Origin: Naasia lichenicola
GTDB lineage: Bacteria > Actinomycetota > Actinomycetes > Actinomycetales > Microbacteriaceae
Direction: 5' to 3'
Assembly (NCBI RefSeq): GCF_004801885.1
Contig: NZ_SSSM01000007.1
Span: forward strand, 1-57,437
DNA: 57,437 nucleotides
In this document: positions 53,905 to 57,437 of the stretch, piece after piece
How positions within the stretch are numbered: position 1 is the stretch's first letter
Layout: every line of letters begins with the position of its first letter
Position numbers and translations under genes: made by a program
The notes under the pieces: model-generated
Databases searched by the model: none
What the model was told of the DNA's origin: nothing
The model's input: only the letters and a program-made list of their open reading frames with translations

Positions 53905-54375
53905 ATGCTCCGGGTGAGGTGCTTCGAGACGGAGCTGGCGGAGAACGGCGACGTCATCGGCGTAGGCGACGTCGTGAAGCGGATGGCTGTCCGGCACCCG
54001 ATGGAGCACTTCGGGACGGAGATCGATGCGCTCTGGGGGTTCGACAGCTACGGCGGTCCACCGGACAGCGAGGTCATTACCCTCACCGGCGAAGTCACCG
54101 CCATCGATGCCGTGTACGTCGAACTGACAGCGGATGCCGATGGAGGCTGGCGCCCACGGCTGAGGTCGGCTCGGCTCGAGCCACTGCACTCCACTGCGGA
54201 CACGGTCAGTCCGCTTCCCACGATCCTCTGGGAGACGCCCTCGCCGCCCGATCCGACGGGCCATTCCTACGGGACGGGGTACGCCATCATCACCGAAGGG
54301 GACACGAGCTTCGCGGGGTGGGTCGTCACGCTGCAGGACGAGGTGTCCACACCCGCGGTCTCGCCAGGAGGCTGA
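53905..54375 (+). CDS. Hypothetical protein, possible beta-rich domain
   Basis: A 156-aa protein with no recognised family. It has a short N-terminal strand (LRVRCFETELAENGD), repeated acidic beta-like segments (SEVITLTGEVTAIDAVYVEL), and ends in GDTSFAGWVVTLQDEV. No signal peptide or membrane segment is present. The same-strand neighbour ends 7 bp upstream. The next gene (54386-54625) is convergent and ends 10 bp away. Confidence 0.55.
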   Translation: MLRVRCFETELAENGDVIGVGDVVKRMAVRHPMEHFGTEIDALWGFDSYGGPPDSEVITLTGEVTAIDAVYVELTADADGGWRPRLRSARLEPLHSTADTVSPLPTILWETPSPPDPTGHSYGTGYAIITEGDTSFAGWVVTLQDEVSTPAVSPGG

Positions 54376-54385
54376 CGCCCAGTCC

Positions 54386-54625
54386 TCATCCCCGCCGTGA
54401 GGCTGGACCGCGCACAGCGAAGATGATCAATACCGCGCCGATGAGGACCGAGATGAGAAAGCCGACCGTGGCGGCGACGTCCTGGGGAAGCGCCGAGCAG
54501 GCGGCAGGAGTGTCGTCGTAGGGACACGTCCGCCACGGCTGTGCAAGGAACACGGCTGTGCCGACGACGCCGATGACGAGCAGGGCGACTCCGAGTACGG
54601 CGATGCGGCGGCGGTCTCGGTCCAT
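54386..54625 (-). CDS. Small two-helix membrane protein
   Basis: A 79-aa protein with two hydrophobic segments (IAVLGVALLVIGVVGTAVFLA and VGFLISVLIGAVLIIFAV) joined by an extracytoplasmic loop containing two Cys (TCPYDDTPAACSAL) that may form a disulfide. The start at 54625 is an ATG just before DRDRRR, giving the positive-inside charge. There is no known family. The 171 bp upstream contain no gene and separate it from a divergent ORF. Confidence 0.6.
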   Translation of the reverse strand: MDRDRRRIAVLGVALLVIGVVGTAVFLAQPWRTCPYDDTPAACSALPQDVAATVGFLISVLIGAVLIIFAVRGPASRRG

Positions 54626-54796
54626 TCGCTCAGTGAAACAGGTTGCGGGGAACGTCACGAGTGCTCCCTCGTTGTTCGACCCGACGGGATAGCCGGCTGT
54701 GGTCACAAAGGCGGGCCTCGAGCCTGCGCGCCCCTCGATCTGGGACTCCGCAACTCGAGCGCTGGTGGGAAGACTGGCTGATCGGGGGTTGAATTC

Positions 54797-55462
54797 ATGA
54801 TCAAGGCAGTACTGGCTATATTCGGGGTCTTCGCGCTGGCGGTCGGCAGCGCACTCGCGATCATTCCGCGGTGGGTCGCGATCGCGCACGGGTTCGGCTT
54901 CCCGAGCATCAGGCTGATCGTGGTCAGCCTCGCATTGGCTGCGCTTCTGCCCGCCTTCGTCTACTTCCTGTTCGAGAATGCGCGGGCCGGCCGTCTGCGG
55001 GTCGCGATGCTCGAGCAGCTGCGCCATGCGAACCCCGGAGGCGTGGTCTTCGCCGCACGGGCATCCGCGGAGCTCATCGGCTCCCTCAACGTGATTCGTG
55101 CTCAGATGGGCCAACCGCCATTCGTCGGCGGTCGCCCGCCGCTGGGGGTCGTCGTGTCGCCGACGGCACTCACCGTGTGGAAGACGACCGGTGAACTGGT
55201 GTTCCGGTTGCCGATCGAGCAGCTGGCCTCAGCAGGAGCCGCCACACTGCACGTCAAGATGCCCGGCATGCTTCGGAGGGTCAAGTTCGAGAGCCTCGTC
55301 TGCGACATCCGGTGGGGCGAGCGGATCGCGCGTCTGCCGATCGCGGTGACGATGCGATCGGTCGGGCAGGCCACTCGGGCCGAGGTGGTTGTCATTGCCG
55401 ACCAGATCAACTCGCTGCTGGCGACCCGTCCGCTGCCGACGATCGTCGCCAACGGACGCTAG
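54797..55462 (+). CDS. Hypothetical membrane protein
   Basis: A 221-aa protein with two N-terminal helices (IKAVLAIFGVFALAVGSALAII and LIVVSLALAALLPAFVYFLF) and a ~150-residue soluble C-terminal part rich in beta-like stretches (LGVVVSPTALTVWKTTGELVFRLP), possibly PH-like. No motif is recognised. The ATG at 54797 is the start. It converges on the DUF1653 gene with 4 bp between the stops. Confidence 0.6.
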   Translation: MIKAVLAIFGVFALAVGSALAIIPRWVAIAHGFGFPSIRLIVVSLALAALLPAFVYFLFENARAGRLRVAMLEQLRHANPGGVVFAARASAELIGSLNVIRAQMGQPPFVGGRPPLGVVVSPTALTVWKTTGELVFRLPIEQLASAGAATLHVKMPGMLRRVKFESLVCDIRWGERIARLPIAVTMRSVGQATRAEVVVIADQINSLLATRPLPTIVANGR

Positions 55463-55466
55463 GGCG

Positions 55467-55739
55467 TCAGTCCCGTTCGATCAGCCTGAAGCGGCTGATG
55501 CGCTCGCCGTCGACCTCGACAACATCCTGAAAGCTCGCGAGCGGTCGCGCGAATGTCGGCGTCTCGCCGTAGATCGCGCCGGCGTCGTGGACCGGATACA
55601 GAGCCAGATAGAGCACCAGCGGCTCGTCCGACTCCGTGTGCTTCGCGACCCCCAGCACCCGGTAGTCCTTGCCCTTGAAGTGACGGTAGACGCCCGGAAC
55701 GGGTGCCGCGTTCATGCTGTCGGGCTCTTCATTCGGCAT
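55467..55739 (-). CDS. DUF1653 domain protein
   Basis: A 90-aa protein that is almost entirely the DUF1653 domain: VPGVYRHFKGKDYRVLGVAKHTESDEP and the closing LASFQDVVEVDGERISRF. It is a small beta-structured domain of unknown function found widely in bacteria. The ATG at 55739 gives a short extra N-terminus; an internal ATG at residue 9 is possible. Confidence 0.88.
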   Translation of the reverse strand: MPNEEPDSMNAAPVPGVYRHFKGKDYRVLGVAKHTESDEPLVLYLALYPVHDAGAIYGETPTFARPLASFQDVVEVDGERISRFRLIERD

Positions 55740-55872
55740 CTGTCATTGATATCGGTCCGTGCGAAGTGAGTCCACACGACAGCCGAGCGGAATGCCCCCT
55801 GCCGGTGATGACCCGGTCCTGCTCATCCGGACACCCTTGTGCCGGCCGCCGAGAGGCGAGCAAGATCGCCTG

Positions 55873-56337
55873 ATGCAGACCAACGGTGACGACGTGACTG
55901 GGGATCAGGCGCAGGCCGCCGCGCTGCCCCTGTCGATGACGGGCAAGGCCAGCTCGGCGAAGGCCGCAGTCGGCGACAAGCCGGTCTTCGCCTACATCGC
56001 CAGCCTTCCCCAGCCTCAGCGTGCGATCGCGGAGGCCGTGGATGCCCTGGCGGCGGCGACGCTGCCCGACCTGGAGCGGTCGGTGAAATGGGGAATGGCG
56101 TACTACGGCGTCGGCGACGGCTGGTGCTTCAGCAGCGGCGCGTTCGCCGGCCACGTCAAGGTCATGTTCATCAATGGAGCCGATCTTCTCGACCCCGTCC
56201 CGCCGGTGACTCCGACGGGCATGGGAAAGGCCACCCGTGGGATCGAGCTCGAATCCCTCGACGACATCGACGCGGCTCAGCTCTCCGCGTGGATGACGCA
56301 GATCGCCGCCTCACCCGGGCTCGGCAAGCGACGCTGA
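55873..56337 (+). CDS. DUF1801 domain protein
   Basis: A 154-aa protein with a DUF1801 (YdhG-like) domain: PQRAIAEAVDALAAATLPDLERSVKWGMAYYGV, then WCFSSGAFAGHVKVMFINGADL. An N-terminal Ala/Ser-rich stretch of ~35 residues precedes it. The start at ATG 55873 fits better than the far upstream frame opening. Members are small cytosolic proteins, some with iron-chaperone-like (frataxin-type) folds; function is unknown here. Confidence 0.85.
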   Translation: MQTNGDDVTGDQAQAAALPLSMTGKASSAKAAVGDKPVFAYIASLPQPQRAIAEAVDALAAATLPDLERSVKWGMAYYGVGDGWCFSSGAFAGHVKVMFINGADLLDPVPPVTPTGMGKATRGIELESLDDIDAAQLSAWMTQIAASPGLGKRR

Positions 56338-56363
56338 CCCGTCTGGGCCTCGTGCGCGGAACG

Positions 56364-56798
56364 CTATGAGGATTCGGGCATCCAGCTGCGCAGGTAGGCC
56401 CGCTGGGCGGAGCTGATCCGGATCACCGAACCGGCCAGGTCCACGAAGACCATGGTCGTCGTCGCCTCGGCATGCGAACGCTCGATGCCAGCGCTGTCCC
56501 TCGTGGTGATCCGGTAGCCGATGGCGAAGCTGCCGCCGCCGATGCGCTTCACCTCGAGTTCGACCTCGACCGGATCCGGTCCGTAGTCGAGCACGGTCCG
56601 GTAGCGGATCTCGATCTGAGAGACGAGGACCCGCGTCGCTTCTGTGCAATCGAGCGGGGGCAGGATCCCGTCGCTCGCATCCCAGATCCCACGGACACGA
56701 GCCTCCTCGAGGAGCCGCACGATCGCGACGTTGTTCACGTGCCCATACGGGTCCTGGTCGCCCCACCGGAGCGAGACGAGCGTGCGGCGCGATTCCAT
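56364..56798 (-). CDS. Hotdog-fold acyl-CoA thioesterase family protein
   Basis: A 144-aa 4HBT-type hotdog protein with the characteristic LRWGDQDPYGHVNNVAIVRLLEEAR helix and catalytic Asp (in DQDPYGH). It would hydrolyse acyl-CoA or similar thioesters. ATG 56798 starts the domain; the frame is open further upstream without a protein-like sequence. The substrate is not predictable. It converges on the DUF1801 gene. Confidence 0.9.
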   Translation of the reverse strand: MESRRTLVSLRWGDQDPYGHVNNVAIVRLLEEARVRGIWDASDGILPPLDCTEATRVLVSQIEIRYRTVLDYGPDPVEVELEVKRIGGGSFAIGYRITTRDSAGIERSHAEATTTMVFVDLAGSVIRISSAQRAYLRSWMPESS

Positions 56799-57022
56799 CC
56801 GTCCATTGTCCCTGTCTCGTCGGTCGACGAGAGAGCGATGGGGGAGCGGCTGAACAGCGTCGTCGGCGGCCTGAACAATGCGTGGAGGTAAAGGCGTGAA
56901 AAGGTCCCGTTTCCCTTTCGTTATGAATCGAATTCGGTCGCTACCAATCCAATGCGCCGCGTGCGCCGAACTGATGATGTCCCGCAAGGAACACACCACT
57001 CACAGCAAACTGAGGATTGATA

Positions 57023-57437
57023 ATGCGCAAGTTCTACAAGAGCACGATCGGGATCGCTGCTGCCGGCTTCATGCTGGTTGGCCTGGCTGCCTGCTCGACC
57101 TCGACCGGTACGGACACGAGCTCCAGCTCGGGTACCTCTTCTTCTTCCGCTCCGTCGGCTGAGGCCGACCCGGAGCCCCTGGCCTCGATCCCCGCCCTCG
57201 CCGGCGTCTCCACCCAGGTCACCCTCGACCAGGGCTTCCTGGACGCGATCACCGGCCTGGGCCTGACCCCCGGCCTGATCGGCACCGCGACCCTCGAGGG
57301 CGGCGTCCTGTCGTTCCCGATCACCGGTGGAAACGTGGACTACTACGACCCGAACGAGTCCTACCGCCCGTATGTTCAGGGTGAGATCGACCACGCCGGC
57401 TCCGGTATCACGCTCTCCAACGCTGACGGCTCGATCG
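57023..57437 (+). CDS. Putative lipoprotein (cut by window end)
   Basis: The ATG at 57023 with GAGGA upstream opens a frame that runs off the window (138 codons seen). A lipoprotein signal is present: RKFYKS, hydrophobic IAAAGFMLVGL, lipobox LAAC with Cys near residue 24. A Ser/Thr linker and a beta-rich part follow (LTPGLIGTATLEGG; FPITGGNVDYY; YRPYVQGEIDHAGSGITLSN). It is probably surface-anchored. No named family is assigned. The upstream ~220 bp are lower in GC than the rest and probably hold its promoter. Confidence 0.8.
   Translation, partial: MRKFYKSTIGIAAAGFMLVGLAACSTSTGTDTSSSSGTSSSSAPSAEADPEPLASIPALAGVSTQVTLDQGFLDAITGLGLTPGLIGTATLEGGVLSFPITGGNVDYYDPNESYRPYVQGEIDHAGSGITLSNADGSI

Noticed and set aside
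56878-57162. 94-codon open frame overlapping the final lipoprotein
   Set aside because: It lies out of frame with the clear lipoprotein start at 57023 and has no protein-like features.

Overview
The window is about 57 kb of GC-rich chromosome (roughly 68-70% GC by eye) with actinobacterial gene order: HIT-phoH-ybeY-CBS protein-era; recO-uppS; single-chain glyS; a dus-dgt pair followed by dnaG; and a fused OppDF ATPase. GTG/TTG starts are frequent, many genes look leaderless, and the proteins resemble those of Microbacteriaceae. The best guess is Microbacterium or a close relative. No rRNA, IS element, prophage or CRISPR array is visible.

Layout. 1-4.4 kb: HIT-phoH-ybeY-CBS-era operon. 4.6-6.8 kb: NarL-type two-component system with a 57-aa protein between kinase and regulator. 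7.0-10.9 kb: membrane esterase plus MprF-like aminoacyl-phosphatidylglycerol synthase. 11.4-16.2 kb: large NB-ARC regulator converging on a DrrAB-type ABC exporter. 16.5-18.4 kb: leuA with a leucine-rich leader peptide. 18.5-25.9 kb: TRIC-like channel, NTF2-like protein, recO-uppS, PLP enzyme, TPR-like protein, glyS, FrnE-type oxidoreductase and two small ORFs. 26.0-31.6 kb: YbaK, LysR/EamA divergent pair, dus, dgt, DUF2236. 31.6-32.8 kb: GIY-YIG nuclease gene flanked on both sides by palindromic repeats. 32.8-35.0 kb: dnaG. 35.2-43.2 kb: oligopeptide ABC system (lipoprotein, OppB, OppC, fused OppDF), a further OppF-like ATPase and a 2-hydroxyacid dehydrogenase. 43.4-57.4 kb: tRNA-Asn, LysR, DksA/TraR-like protein, orphan kinase, azlCD, def, transporters, a glycosyltransferase, a cell-wall lytic enzyme and a run of small accessory genes. 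The last gene, a lipoprotein, is cut by the window edge.

What stands out is the non-coding DNA. (1) At least 17 copies of an imperfect palindrome (GTTGGTCGAG...GTCTCGAGACC) occur singly, in head-to-head pairs and in an eight-unit cluster beside the GIY-YIG gene. (2) A second kind of intergenic array is built from short words (for example GGCCACCTTT) recurring every 19-21 bp, with blocks that switch orientation. At least three unrelated word sequences show this same architecture. (3) A compact leuA leader has a leucine-codon run complementary to the leuA Shine-Dalgarno sequence. (4) A 26-nt piece of tRNA-Asn lies 17.5 kb from the intact gene.
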